Notes under the pieces: model-generated
Databases searched by the model: none
What the model was told of the DNA's origin: nothing
What the model saw: only the letters and a program-made list of their open reading frames with translations
Part shown: positions 34,082-47,498 of the stretch, in pieces
How positions within the stretch are numbered: position 1 is the stretch's first letter
Layout: every line of letters starts with the position of its first letter
DNA from: Ehretia macrophylla
Lineage: Eukaryota > Streptophyta > Magnoliopsida > Boraginales > Ehretiaceae
Direction of reading: 5' to 3'
Length of the DNA stretch: 64,000 bases
NCBI GenBank assembly: GCA_037974665.1
Contig: CM075764.1
Span: 83,041,825-83,105,824 of the forward strand
Made by a program: the position numbers and the translations under genes

Positions 34082-37000
34082 ATGGCCGGTAGACCGAGGA
34101 CTCGTGGTAGGCCCGAGATTGTAGATGAGGTTCCTGGTAATGTGGCACAGGGCAGTGATAGGGGTGATGGCAGGTTAGAGTCAGCAATGGATCGGATTGC
34201 AGATTTGATGGCTGGGCAGGCCCAGTTGTTAGCAGGTCAGGCTGTTCAGACTCAGGCGTTGCTGGCTCAGATACATAATATATAGGGTGGTAATCACGGT
34301 CGAGGTACTATGAAGGAGTTTCTGGGGTACTATCCTCCTAGATTTCAGGGAGAGCCTGATGATAGGAAGGCCGAGTCGTGGATTAGCAAGTTAGAGAAAA
34401 ATTTTTATTCTCTCGGGTACACTGATGAGCGGAAGGTGACTTGTGCTGTCTATTTGCTTGATGATGAGGCGGAGGAATGGTGGCGCACTGTGAGAGCCAG
34501 TTGGGAGACCCGGGGTGTTCCGTATGTTTGGGATACCTTTCTGACTGCTTTTAGGGATAAGTATGTCCCGAGGGTTGCACGGGAGAGGAGAGAGGCTGAG
34601 TTCTTGTCCTTGGTGCAGGGGGATTCTACTGTGGCTCAGTATGAGGCTACATTCACTAGGTTGTCCCGGTATGCACCGGAGTTTGTAGCTGTGGAGGAGA
34701 GGAAGACCCGTAGATTTATGTTGGGATTGAGGCCCGAGATTCAGGATGCAATGGCTCTGAATCGCTATGATATCTTCACTGAGGCTTTTGATGCAGCTTC
34801 TAGGTTAGAGAAGAGGAAAGGGGATCAGATTGTCTCCAGTCAGCCAAGTAAGAGGCCGTATCAGCCACAGGGCCAGCAGGTTTTATATAGGCCTCCAGTA
34901 CAGCAGGTTGTTTACAGGCCACCAGCCCAGCAGGGTTCTTATAGGCCACAGGGTCAGCAGAGTTACTATCGGCCTCAGTTTCAGCAGAGGCCATATCAGG
35001 TTCAGACTCAGTATAGGCCAGCGCAGTCTCAGGGTCAGTACAGGCCTAGTGTGGTGAGACCTCAGCAGCAGGCTGTATCAGCTGCTTCATCAGCTTCTGG
35101 TTCTTCTAGGGGCAGTGTTAGTGCCACATCATCGCAGTGTAATTACTGCAAGCGCCCAGGGCATGTGGAGTCCGACTGCACGGTAAAGGCAGGGACATGT
35201 TTGGGTTGTGGTAGCATCGAGCATAGGGCGAAGGATTGCCCTAGATATGCGAGGACTGAGGGTCGGGCAGCGACTCAGGGTTACCAGGGTAGGCCTACAG
35301 GCAGTGTACCACAGCAGCAGCGGGTTCAGGCTCGGGCTTACGCAGTTGATATGGAGGAGATGCCTGAGGAGACTGCAGTTGTGGAAGGTAACTTCCTTAT
35401 ACTTGATCAACTTGTTAAAGTGTTGATTGATTCTGGTGCTACGCATTCTTTCATTACTCCTGCTTGTGTACAACGTGTTAAATTGCAACCTGAAAGATTG
35501 CCTTATGTGGTTGAGATTAGTACCTCTTTGACTGATAAGTATATTACTGGCTTAGTATGTAAGGATTGTATAATACATGTTAAGGGGCATAATTTTCCTT
35601 CGGACCTTATCCTATTTCCTATCCGGGGGTATGATGTTATTCTGGGTATGGATTGGCTTTCTAAGTATGATGCCCAGTTGAACTGTAGAACCAAGGTAGT
35701 ACAGTTTCGTTTGCCAGATCAGCCAGTAGTAGAGGTAGCGGGTAACCGGGGTGCTAAGACGAGTTTTGTTATCTCAGCAACTAAAGCCGTTAAGTTGGTG
35801 AGTAAGGGGTGTTCGGGTTATCTAGCTTATTTGATCAACAAGCCATCTGATAAGCTACAGCTAGAGGAAGTCCCTATTATCCGGGAATATCCTAATGTAT
35901 TTCCCGAGGAGTTGCCAGGATTGCCGCCAGAGAGGGATATAGAGTTTGTGATTAATCTTGTTCCCGGTACTCAACCTATTTCTAAATCGGCGTACCGGAT
36001 GGCACCAGCTGAGTTGAAGGAGTTGAAGACTCAGTTACAGGAGTTATTGAAGAAAGGATTCATTCAGCAGAGTTCTTCACCTTGGGGAGCTCCAGTCTTA
36101 TTTGTGAAGAAGAAGGATGGTACCTTGAGATTGTGTATTGATTACCGTGGTTTGAATCAGGTGACCATCAAGAATAAATATCCTTTGCCACTGATTGATG
36201 AGTTGTTTGATCAACTTCAGGGAGCCAAAGTCTATTCTAAATTTGATTTGAGGCAGGGGTATTATCAGCTTCGGATTCGTACGGAGGATGTTCCGAAGTC
36301 TGCCTTCAGGACTCGGTACGGGCATTATGAGTTTGTTGTTATGCCCTTTGGATTGACTAATGCACCGGCAGCATTCATGGATCTTATGCATCGAGTCTTT
36401 CAGCCGTACTTGGACCAGTTCGTGGTGATTTTTATTGATGATATCTTGGTCTATTCTAAATCTGAATCGGAGCACGAGCAACATCTACGGCTTGTATTAG
36501 AGAAGTTGCAGGAGCATCAGTTGTTTGCCAAGTTCAGCAAATGTGAATTTTGGCTGCAACGGATTTCTTTTCTTGGCCATGTTATTACACAGAGTGGTAT
36601 TTCCGTAGATCCCACTAAGATTGAATCGGTGATGTCTTGGAAGCGGCCAGAGAGTGTTACTGATGTCCGTAGCTTTCTTGGCTTGGCGGGTTATTACCGT
36701 AGGTTTGTCAAGGACTTCTCAAAGATTGCGGGGCCACTATCTAAGTTGACTCAGAAACGGACTATCTTTAATTGGGACGAGAAGTGTGAGAGTGGATTTC
36801 AGGAGTTGAAAAAGAGGTTAACTACCGCTCCAGTACTTGCTCTACCAGAGGGGACCGATAATATGGTCATTTACAGTGATGCATCCAAGGAGGGCTTGGG
36901 ATGTGTTCTTATGCAGGATGGCCGAGTTATTGCTTATGCTTCTCGAAAGTTGAAGCCTTATGAAGAAAATTATCCGACTCATGATCTTGAGTTGGCAGCA

Positions 37001-38869
37001 GTTGTCTTTGCACTCAAGAAGTGGCGTCATTATCTGTGGGGAAGTAAGTTTGAAATTTTCACTGATCATAAGAATCTTAAGTACTTATTCTCACAGAAGG
37101 AGTTGAATATGCGCCAGCGGAGATGGATGGAGCTTCTTGGAGATTATAATTGTTCTATCAATTATCTGCCTGGAAAGGAAAATGTTGTGGCAGATGCTCT
37201 CAGCCGGAAGGCTAGTATTTCTTGTTTGGCTGTCAAGAAGTGGGAGGTTCTTGAGGAGTTTAGTTATTGGAGACCAGAGTTCACTCAGGTTGGGGTGATG
37301 TGTTCACATCTCCGTATTCAGCCTTTATTATTGTCTCAGATCAGGGAAGCTCAGCAGTTTGATGTTAAACTTCAGAAGATCAAGGATCAGATCATGGATG
37401 ATCAGTCTGACTTCAAACTGCATGAGGACGGTATTCTTCGGTTTCGGAACAGGGTTTGTGTTCCCGATGAACCGGGCTTGAGGCGAGGTATTCTGGAGGA
37501 AGCTCATAATTCTAAATATACTATTCATCCCGGTGGAACCAAGATGTATCGGGATTTGAAGCAACATTACTGGTGGAACAACATGAAGAGGGAGGTTGCT
37601 CAGTTTGTATCTAGATGTTTGACTTGTCAGAGAGTGAAAGCCGAGCATCAACGACCAGCAGGTTTGCTTTAGCCGTTGGCTATACCAGAGTGGAAATGGG
37701 AGCATATTACGATGGACTTCGTCACTGGTTTGCGTAGATCACCGAGGGGTAATGATGCAGTTTGGGTTGTCGTGGATCGTTTGACGAAGACAACTCATTT
37801 TATTGCCATGAGGTTGGGAGATGAGGTTACAAAGTTGACGGACCTCTATCTGGATCAGATTGTTAGACTTCACGGTATTCCATCTAGTATTGTCTCTGAT
37901 CGAGATCCTCGATTTACTTCTCGTTTGTGGGAGAAACTTCAGGAGACCTTAGGTACTCAGTTGAACTTCAGTACCGCGTATCATCCACAGACCGACGGTC
38001 AGTCTGAGCGAACTATTCAGATTCTGGAAGATATGCTTAGGGCTTGTGTTATGGACTTTGGGAAGAACTGGGAGAAACATCTACCACTTGCCGAGTTTGC
38101 CTATAACAATAGTTATCAAGTTACTATTGGGATGGCGCCTTTCGCAGCTCTTTACGGTCGTAAGTGCCGTTCACCTTTGTATTGGGACGAGGTAGGAGAG
38201 ATGAAGACTGTTGATCCGACTATCATGCCAGAATTTCTTGAGAAGATTGAGAATGTTCAGTTGATCAGGCAGAGAATGCTTACGGCACAGAGTAGATTCA
38301 AGAGTTATGCTGATAAGTGTCGTCGAGACTTAGAGTTTGCAGTTGGAGATCGGGTTTTCTTGAGATTGTCTCCTCGAAAGGGGTTTGCTCGTTATGGTAA
38401 AGGTGGGAACCTGAGTCCGAGATTTGTTGGGCCGTTTGAGATTACTGGCAGGGTTGGTAAGTTGGCATATCGGTTGGCTCTACCGAAAAACTTCTCTAAT
38501 GTCCACGATGTATTTCACGTGTCTAATTTGCGGAAATATAATCCGGATCCTTCTCATATTCTTGAGCCAGAGCCGTTACAGCTTCGAGAGAATTTGACTT
38601 ATGACGAGCGTCCGATTCGTATTCTAGATCAGATGGACCGAGAGTTGAGGTCGAAGAGAATTCCGATGGTTAAGGTGTTGTGGAAGCATCACGGCATTGA
38701 GGAAGCTACGTGGGAGAGACGAGATCAGATGCAGCAGCAATACCCAGATCTTTTCCGTACATCAAGTAAGAATTTCGAGGACGAAATTTCTATAAGGAGG
38801 GGAGAATGTGAAACCCACTTTCCTGCTTATCTCGTTTTACGTGCTATACCTCGTTTTGCGTGCATATGA
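34082..38869 (+). pseudogene. gag-pol polyprotein of gypsy copy 2, intact apart from two stops
   Basis: About 1595 codons in one register. Gag capsid comes first, then two CCHC zinc knuckles ([14 protein letters not shown] from residue 353, [14 protein letters not shown] from 373) and protease DSG at Asp450. RT follows with FIDD (Asp786, Asp787), then RNase H (Asp933 in YSDASKEG) and the integrase HHCC finger. Integrase core residues Asp1212, Asp1273 and Glu1309 give the DD35E spacing. The chromodomain lies at about 1514-1557 (KVLWKHHGIEEATWERR). TAG codons interrupt it at 34283 and 37670; both align with CAG in copy 1 or neighbours. Because of the local purine-tract sequence the frame runs on into the 3' LTR to TGA 38867. 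The chromodomain places it in the Tekay/Del chromovirus group, which targets marked chromatin. Confidence 0.95.
38770..38806 (+). other. Pre-PPT hairpin and polypurine tract, gypsy copy 2
   Basis: Arms AATTTCG (38771-38777) and CGAAATT (38782-38788) around AGGA, then the purine tract AAGGAGGGGAGAA (38794-38806) right before TGTGAAACCC. Confidence 0.7.
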
Positions 38870-41227
38870 TCTGTTTATGTGCTATAGGACCTAGAAAGTT
38901 ATAATTTTGATGTCAATACTCCTAATACGTGCTAAATGTGCATTCATGAAATTTTCATCAAAAACGGAGTCAGAAATTTTATCGTCGATTTTCAATGAAT
39001 AGTATTTTCGAAACACGTCCGCTAAAATTTTGAAACTGGTCTTTTTAACCCTTCTAGACCTAGTCCACGGACTTTAATAGACCTGTGTTTGATGAAAACG
39101 GTTTTAAAATCGGCTTTAGAATTTATTAGGGTTTTTACACCGACTTTTGCGAAAATCGAGTTTTAAGCCGACTCGGGTGAAATTATTGGATTGTAAAACT
39201 TCTTGTCACCTAAAAATAATCCACTTGAGATATCTTGGGGGTTGCATAATTATTTTTAATTTGGTGAGCATTAAAATGCAATTAAAGTCATTAAAAACAC
39301 AAAAATACCTATTTAAACTAACTTTGACTTTGCATTTTTTAATTGACCAAGCTTTTAATTATATACTATCACCTACACACACTCACACAACACAAAAACA
39401 CCACCACAAACACACACAAGGCCGAGAGAAAAGAGGGAGAAAAAGAAAGAGAAAAACTCAAGCTTTTCAATCAATTTTTTAAAGAAAAACCTAGTTTTTG
39501 TCCGTGAAACTTCGCACCGACTTGGATTCTGCTTGTTGGGCACGCATAGCACGCATTCCTAGGCTTATATCGCATCTAAGGTGAGAGAAAAATTCTAGAT
39601 CTCAAAATGTCATTTTTGTGTTTTTGCGTATAAATGAAGATTGAACCGTTAGAATTGAAATCTGATGATAGATTATTGCTCCTTGCATGCTAGGGATCAT
39701 TATATACTAATACTACGAATTTCTATCGGATGTAGCATAATTTTTATTTTCCGGGTATTTAATTTTGATTAAAATGTTCAAAGTTGAATTAAATGAGTTG
39801 TGTTGATCGAAATCGATTGCCGTCGATTTATAGATACTTGATAATTACGTGTTAGCGCTGTTGTAATGCCGAATTTTCGATTACATTGTTTGTGTGAAAA
39901 TCCGGAAAATCCAGCCAAGACATCTTAGGGTTTTAGGGTTATCGGGCATGATTTGGAGGTGTTATGGTGGATTTTCGAGAGGGCTAATGTAGTAGGTTGA
40001 ATGGGTGAGTGATAGGAACTGATTTGGCAATGTTTGGATTAGTAGATTGTAAGTTATGAATTTTAGAAGTTTAGGTTGTCATTCTTTAATTTCTTGAACG
40101 ATGCCTTTAGATGGTTGGGTAGTGTTCGAGTGATGAATGGTGAGTTGTTGATGAGTAATTTAGAGTTTAATTATGTATATTATGCATGTCCGGTTAGATG
40201 GCCTACTTTGTCATCTAACTACGTTGTTTGTTGTTTAATTTAATATTGATGTTATATTGATGTTATTGATTGATTATTATTGAGTTCGGGAATCGGGCAC
40301 TTTTGTTGCTGATCTCCCAATTGATTGATTGATGATTGATTGATGATTGATGATTATGGAGTCTTGGTATGTGTGTGCCACCTCTCGGGCAGCGTCGGGC
40401 TGTCGGGTTGATAACGGCATGACTGCCATAGGCTACCCCCAGCTCGCATGACGGAGGTGTCATGGAGGGAGGGGCTAGTGAGGTACCTTGGGTGCGTGAG
40501 TAATGGGGAGTTATAAGAAGAACGGTTGAGATCGTGATGGCGTTTGGAGCTACACCAAATAGAGTATCCTTTAATGAATGGTTATATAGTTATGTGATGA
40601 TAATGTTATTATTGTTGTTGTGTGTTTACTTGCTCAAAGGACTAAATCCAAGGAGCGTAGTGAATACTGTCGAGATCTATCGGATCCTCACTGGGCTTAT
40701 GTATATAAGCTCACTCTCTATTATTGCATGCTTATAGGTGTTGCAGAGCCGGATTACGGGTACGTGCCTCCTGAGGAGGAAAATGTGCCTTACGTGGACG
40801 AGTCATATGTTCCCGAGTCTTATCCATGATTATATGTTGTTTAATGTAATGTATATTAGCTTAATAGACTTTTATATGCTTTGTGGTTCTTATTGTAATA
40901 GATGTTGAAAGATGATGATCCAAACGATGTTAATTTAGTGGCTTTCTTTTGTCTATGGTTAAGTTGTAGTTGTGTCTCAACTTACTTTTGAAATGTATGA
41001 TAAAGTTGAGGTATTGTATGTCATGTTGGAACGGAGGCGTATAACGAGGATGGTTTATTGTATAATATGGTTGTGTTATATGTTGTTGTTTGTATTGAGG
41101 AATTACTGGATGTATGATGATTTATGAGATTGGTTTAGAACCTCGGAAACCTATTTACTGTCGTTATGCTGCCGAAATTCCGTTGCGTCCTGACTGATTA
41201 TAGGTGGGGTCGAGTTGGGGCGTGACA
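38807..41227 (+). repeat. 3' LTR of gypsy copy 2
   Basis: 2421 bp, almost identical to the 5' LTR. Donor-like site at 39580/39581, hairpin arms at 40692-40713, candidate exon 2 at 40738-40829 identical in peptide to that of the 5' LTR. Confidence 0.95.
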
Positions 41228-42240
41228 TTAACTATCCTATACTTCTAATGACACTTTATGACACCTCTTGACACTAGGAAAACCCATTTTTAACTATGTT
41301 AAGCGCGAAAGCCTTGAAGGCCCGGAGGTGAGTTTAAACTACAAGTACCCAAACTAACCCCCAATTTGGTGCCATAAAAACACATTAAGCATCATCACAC
41401 CTAATAAACACTATCTATGATGTCCAATTGCACCCGGATTCACTTTTCATATGAAGCCCCTTTTGAAATTTAACTATTTTTGTATTTTAATCAAGTTCCG
41501 AGCAAACTAACTACACACGATCATTAATCTATATTTATTAACACCTATAGCACCTAATTATAGCATAAAATTAATCTCTAAGACACATTTTAACAAAACC
41601 CTAGGATTAGCACTATTCATTGTCTTTCTCAAGTTAACCCTAAGCAAAAGTTCTATAACTAAAGCATTAGGCTCCACAAAACAAGTTTTTAGGACAAGTA
41701 GACCACTATTTGTAAAGAAATTTAGTATAATATATACATATATAAGTCAATTTAGAATTTAAACATTTTAACAAAAACATTTAAAATGCACAAATATGCA
41801 AAATCTCTTACCAAACCTTTTTGTAGATGCTAGGAGATGCCTTAGGAACACTTGAATCCTCTTGATACTAGCTCAAATGCACACAAAATGGTAGCTTGAA
41901 GATGAATTTTTTCCTCTTTTGCTTGGTGTTAGCCATCGGCCTTGGGAGGACAAGAAATGAAATAATTATTTTGTTTTATAAGCTAATATGTTGTGTCACG
42001 CCCTAACTCGACCCCTCCTACGATCAGTCAAGACACAATGGAATTTCGGCAGCATAACGACAGTAACATGAACATCAGGGCTCTAAACCAACCCTTAAGA
42101 ACAACATGCATCAACCTCCATAAATCACCAACCAATTCCACAATCAAATTAACAACATACAACACAACCACTTCATACATTAAACATTCTTTCATCAACT
42201 CTTTCATAGTTACGCGCCTCCGTTCCAACATAATACATAG

Positions 42241-44711
42241 TGTCACGCCCCAACTCGACCCCTCTTACAATCAGTCAGGACGCAACGGAATTTCGGCAGC
42301 ATAACGACAGTAACATGAACATCAGGGCTCTAAACCAACCCTTAATAACAACATACATCAAACTCCACAAATCACCAACCAACTCCACAATCAAATTAAC
42401 AACATACAACGCAACCATTTCATACATTAAACATTCTTTCATCAACTCATTCATAGTTATGCACCTCCGTTCCAACTTAATACATAGGCTATACATATAT
42501 TTCAAAATAGATTATAAACCAACTTAGTAATCTAAACATGATCAAAAGAAAGACTACTAAACCATCATACATAAGTCTTATAATTGAATAAGCTATACAA
42601 TATGACATATTACAACAACTAAGACAAATTCATGGCAATGACTCCGGCACACAAGACTCGTCCACATAAAGCACATTCTCAGCTTCCTGAGGCACGTATT
42701 CGTAATCTATTCTGTAACACTTGTAAGCATGCAATAATAGAGAGTGTGCTTATATAAATAAGCCCAGTAAGGATCCGATAGATCTCGAGCAAGGTCTACT
42801 AAACTCCTTGGAATAATCCTTTGAGTCAGTAAACACACAATAACATCAATAATACTATCATCACATAACTATATGACCATTCAATAAAGGATACTCTCTC
42901 TAGTTGGTGTAGCTCCAAACGCCATCACGATCTCAACCATTCTTCTTGTAACTCCCCATTACTCACGTACCCAGGGTACCCTCAATAACCTCTCCCTCCA
43001 TGACACCTCCGTCATGCGAGCTGGAGGCAGTCTCTGATAGTCATGCCGTTATCAACCCGACAGCCCGATGCTGCCCGAGAGGTGGCACACACATACCAGA
43101 GACTCAGCAATAAATATAAACATCAATCATCAATATTCCGAGAGATCAGCAACGAAAGTGCCCGATTCCCGTACTCAATAATCAATAAATATTCTGAGAG
43201 ATCAGCAACGAAAGTGCCCGATTCCCATACTCAATAATCAATCAATAATCATCAATCATCATATTATCATCATCAATAATCATATCAATAATCAATTTAA
43301 CAACAATTAACTAAGTTAGATGACAAAGTAGGCCATCCAACCGGACATGCATTAAACACACAATCAAACCCTAGTTTACCCATCAACAACTCACAATTCA
43401 ATCAGTCAAACCATACCCGATCAACTAAGGCTCAATTCAATAATTTAAAGAAAGATAACCTAAACTTCAAATAATCATATCTTACATTCTACTAATCCAA
43501 ACAACCCCAAATCAGTTTCAAACACTCACCCATTCAACCAACTACATTAGCCCTCTCGGAAATCCACCATAACACCTCCAAATCATGCCCAATAACCCTA
43601 AAACCCTAGGATATCTTGGCTGGATTTTCCGGACTTTCACACGAACAATGTAATCGAAAATTCGGCATTACAACAGCGCTAACACGTAATTATCAAGTAT
43701 TTAGAAATCGACGGCAATCGATTTCGATCATCACAACTCAATTAATTCAACATTGAACAATTTAATCAAAATTTAATACCCGAAAAATAAAAATTATGCT
43801 ACATCCGACAGAAACTCATAGTATTACCACTAAACGATCCCTAGCATGCAAGGAGCAATAATCTAATATCATATTACAATTCTAACGGTTCAATCTTCAT
43901 ATATACGCAAAAATGCAAAAGACAAGTTTTGAGATATAGAATTTTTCTCTCACCTTTGATGTGTTTTGATGTAAGAAATGTGTAGAATGGATGCCAAACA
44001 AGTGAAATCAAGCTTTGAATCACTCAATTCGGCTTTGAAATGCAAAATCTATGAGAAAAATGCTTTGAAAATGCCTTCATCTTTCTCCTCCTTGAAGCCA
44101 CGGTTTTGTGTGTATTTTTGGTGGTGTTTTGCTTTGTTTTTAATGTGTGTTGATCATATATTAAGCAAAGGTCAAATAAATAAAAGAAAGTCAAAGTGGA
44201 AACTAATTATTTTTAGTGTTTTCTTGACTTTAAATGCATTTTATTGATCACCAAAGTTCAAAACAATTATTCAACACCCAAGATAGCTCAAGTAAATTAT
44301 TTTTAGGTGACAAGAAGTTTTACAATCAAACAATTTCACCCGAGTCGGCTTAAAACTCGATTTTTGCAAAAGTCGGTGTAAAAACCCTAATAAATTCTTA
44401 AGCCGATTTTAAAACCGTTTTAATCAAACACAGGTCTTTTAAAGTCCGTGGTCTAGGTCTAGAAGGGTTAAAAATACCAGTTTCAAAATTTTAGCGGACG
44501 TGTTTCGAAAACACTATACACTAAAAATCGACGATAAAATTTTTGATCCCGTTTTTGATGAAAATTTCATGAATGCACATTTAGCACGTATTAGGAGTAT
44601 TGACATCAAAATTATAACATTCTAGGTCATATAGCACATAAATAGGTCAAATGCACGCAAAACGAGATAAAACACGTAAATCGAGTTAAAGCAGAAAAGT
44701 GGGGTTTCAAA
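42241..44711 (-). repeat. 3' LTR of element E
   Basis: The minus-strand start is TTTGAAACCCC, one base off the usual TGTGAAACCCC, beside the purine tract. Two minisatellite units at 43138-43249. Exon 2 counterpart at 42630-42720 is 91 bases, one short, so out of phase. Confidence 0.9.
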
Positions 44712-47498
44712 TTCTCCCCTCCTTAAAACAATTGCGTCCGCGCAATTCTCGAACTGACAGACAGTTAAATCCTCAATCGTTACACTTAATAATACTTCTC
44801 TTAGTTTTCATTTATCTCTTAGGATGACAACTAACCAAAGGCCTCAAAAGAACAAACTCTGTTGACTGCAAGTTGATGATCATAATTCCAAGACAATCTT
44901 CAATTCATAATTCTCTCCTACCTCATATCATATTGCATATGAAAGAAATCGCAACTCCAAAGCTTAGCATGACACCACTAATTATCAATCATCCCCTACT
45001 ACACAAAAGAGCTCTATGAACACTCCGAGGGTTTAAAAACTCATTCACGATAACATGAATGATTATTGATCAAGGAAATATCTCAAAAGTGACATTTGTC
45101 AGAATATGGCTCTTATGAAATTTACAAGGAAATACGAATATGAAAAATCATATTTGAGCCAACAATCAAGTGAACAAGAGGTCAAACAAGTTAGAGAATC
45201 AAGAGGCTAATAGTTTAATAAGGAAGCATGATAACTAAGATAAGAAATGTCTCAGCACCTATCAGTTAAATAAGTACGAACAAAGGATGATGACGGATCA
45301 AAACAGTGCTGAGTATCTTGAACAAAAATTCCTGAACAAGTAGATATTTCAATTCTCGATGATTGTTCAAGGAACCAACAAGTAAGTTGTACTTGAGGCG
45401 AAATGAAATTAAGAAATAAGAGATCATTAATTCAATAGAAAACATGAGTGGCAAGAGTATCTCAGCACGTAATACCAAAGAAGTACGAATAAGAAATGAT
45501 AACAATAGGACAGTGCCGAGTACTTTGAGTGAGCAATTACAAGCAAAGTAATAGCTCAGAATTTAATAATAAAATAATAGGATTAACAAAGATCAACAAG
45601 AATGACAATGATGTACTTAGGTAAGGAGTACATCAAACAAGTTAAATCGAATAAGTAAAATGGTATACCAAAGGTGAAATTACTTCCAAATAAATAGTAA
45701 TAGAATGAAATGAAATATTAAAGTCAATGGCTGGAGATATAGAATGAAATATAGAAGTCTCAAACCTTAACTCCAATAAGCGACATTGCTATAAGAAGCA
45801 TATATGAATGTTAAGAATAGAAACAATGTCAAATGGGTATAGGATCCATTAATCCAATAAGCAAAACTTTCAAGAAACAATTGATAGGCTAGAAAAGTGT
45901 AACTCTCTCTCAATTAAGTGAAAATAGAGTAGAAATTAATAATAAGACCAATAGAATAGGAAGCACAAAGGGGGTGTCCCACCTATACATTTAAATACCA
46001 ACAAGTCAAATCCTACAATCTATCTTCCTCCAAAACAAGACACTAAGGAGATCTAAAGAACCTAAGGAGTCATAACAATCACCAAACAAGATAAATCACT
46101 CCAAAATTTTACATTCCGTACTAGACCAATCACCAAACAAGATAAATCACCGATTACCCAACAAGATTAACTAATGAGGACTCCAAAATCTGATAACATA
46201 ATACAGATTCATATTAACCCATTATAACACTAGTGAATCCTCAATCAACAATTTAGAAAGTCATACCACCTAGAACTCAAAAGCTTGACGTAGGCAAGTA
46301 AATGTTCAGCCATCGAAATGCATTCTTATTTCCTCAAATTATTCTATATCCCAACAATTACATCTTCGAATAAAGTAACTTTAGTCAGGAATCACTCCAA
46401 TTGTTTCCAAGGTTTAAAGATCAAAACTCCAAAATATCCATTAATAATATAGCAATCTCAAATAGTAGAAATATTCCAATTTTATACCACACTTCATTCC
46501 ATTCACAAATATACATCACTAATTCCTCAAATAAATGCATTTTAAAATAACCTCAAGGAAGTATAGTCTGAGTTGAGACTCCAAAAATATCTAATCACAA
46601 CCTCACAGAAACCTCAACTTATGATTCATCTTCAAGTAATAATAAGTTAAACATGGCAACAAAAGTAATTATAATCATCAAGATACATTGCTATTTTCCT
46701 CGAACAACTTCATTCTCGCTAAAGGAACATCAAGATCAATCCACTAAGCCGAAACTAAAATCTATAAACATAACAATTAAAATCTCACTGATAAACTACT
46801 AGAATAATAATAATTTAAAATCATGGCCTATCTCTATTTCCGAAAGCTCTTACAACCACCCTAGACATTAAAAGGTCACTCACGAGTTAAAACATGTATG
46901 CAACTATATCATATGAAGGACAAGTATAACGTAATTCGCAATTATCATACAATGCAACATTATCACATAACACACAATTCAACATATAAGAAGCCAACAT
47001 CACATAAACAGGTTATATCACAGAAGTAAGTTATAAACAATTAAAGTCACATAAGCAACAAACTTCACATAAGACAAGTTGATCACGTAACTCACATTGG
47101 TCACTTAAAGTACGTTGAGCACCTAAAGTATATTGTTTCACATAAGCTAGTTATAAACAATTAAAAGCACATAAACAACTAACTTCACACAAGGCACAAA
47201 ATCACATAAAACACAATTGTCACATAATACACATTAATCACATAATGCACATTAATTACAACACATTGAGTACGTATAGCACGTTATCACATAAAACATA
47301 TTGACCACATTAGTTCACTTAACACACAAGGCATACTGGTCACATAGAAAGTTAGACACATAAGTAAATTAATCACATAACCATATTAACATATGTTTCA
47401 CTTTTCTTTCACTTAATACATACTTGCATGCTTAGACCACTACCCACATTCCGAGGATACCCCGGCTAACAGCTAATCAAGCTCTGATACCACTTAAA
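44712..47498 (-). other. Non-coding internal region of element E
   Basis: It begins (minus strand) with primer site TGGTATCAGAGC (47492-47481) and the leader block AGCCGGGGTATCCTCGG. A long run of TTATGTGA-type repeats follows (about 47400-46900), then A/T-rich sequence with no frame of note. It ends with hairpin arms AATTGCG and CGCAATT (44747-44730) and the purine tract AAGGAGGGGAGAA (44724-44712). Only the two ends resemble the autonomous elements. Confidence 0.85.

Larger units (their letters stand above)
31364..41227 (+). mobile_element. Ty3/gypsy Tekay-like element, copy 2, full length and young
   Basis: A 9,864-bp element with 5' LTR 31364-33786 (2423 bp), primer site, leader, gag-pol 34082-38869, purine tract and 3' LTR 38807-41227 (2421 bp). 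Target duplication TTAAC at 31359-31363 and 41228-41232. By eye the LTRs differ by about seven substitutions and two 1-base indels, near 0.3%, so the insertion is recent. It sits inside solo LTR X. Two stop codons in gag-pol probably prevent autonomous movement now. Confidence 0.95.

Noticed and set aside
41993..42527. Two similar frames starting MSRPNSTP on the + strand
   Set aside because: They are translations of the reversed LTR ends of D and E; their likeness reflects nested LTR copies, not a gene family.
44712..47498. Hidden gag or pol in element E
   Set aside because: Checked both strands by eye for zinc knuckles, DSG, xxDD, DD35E and chromodomain motifs and found none.
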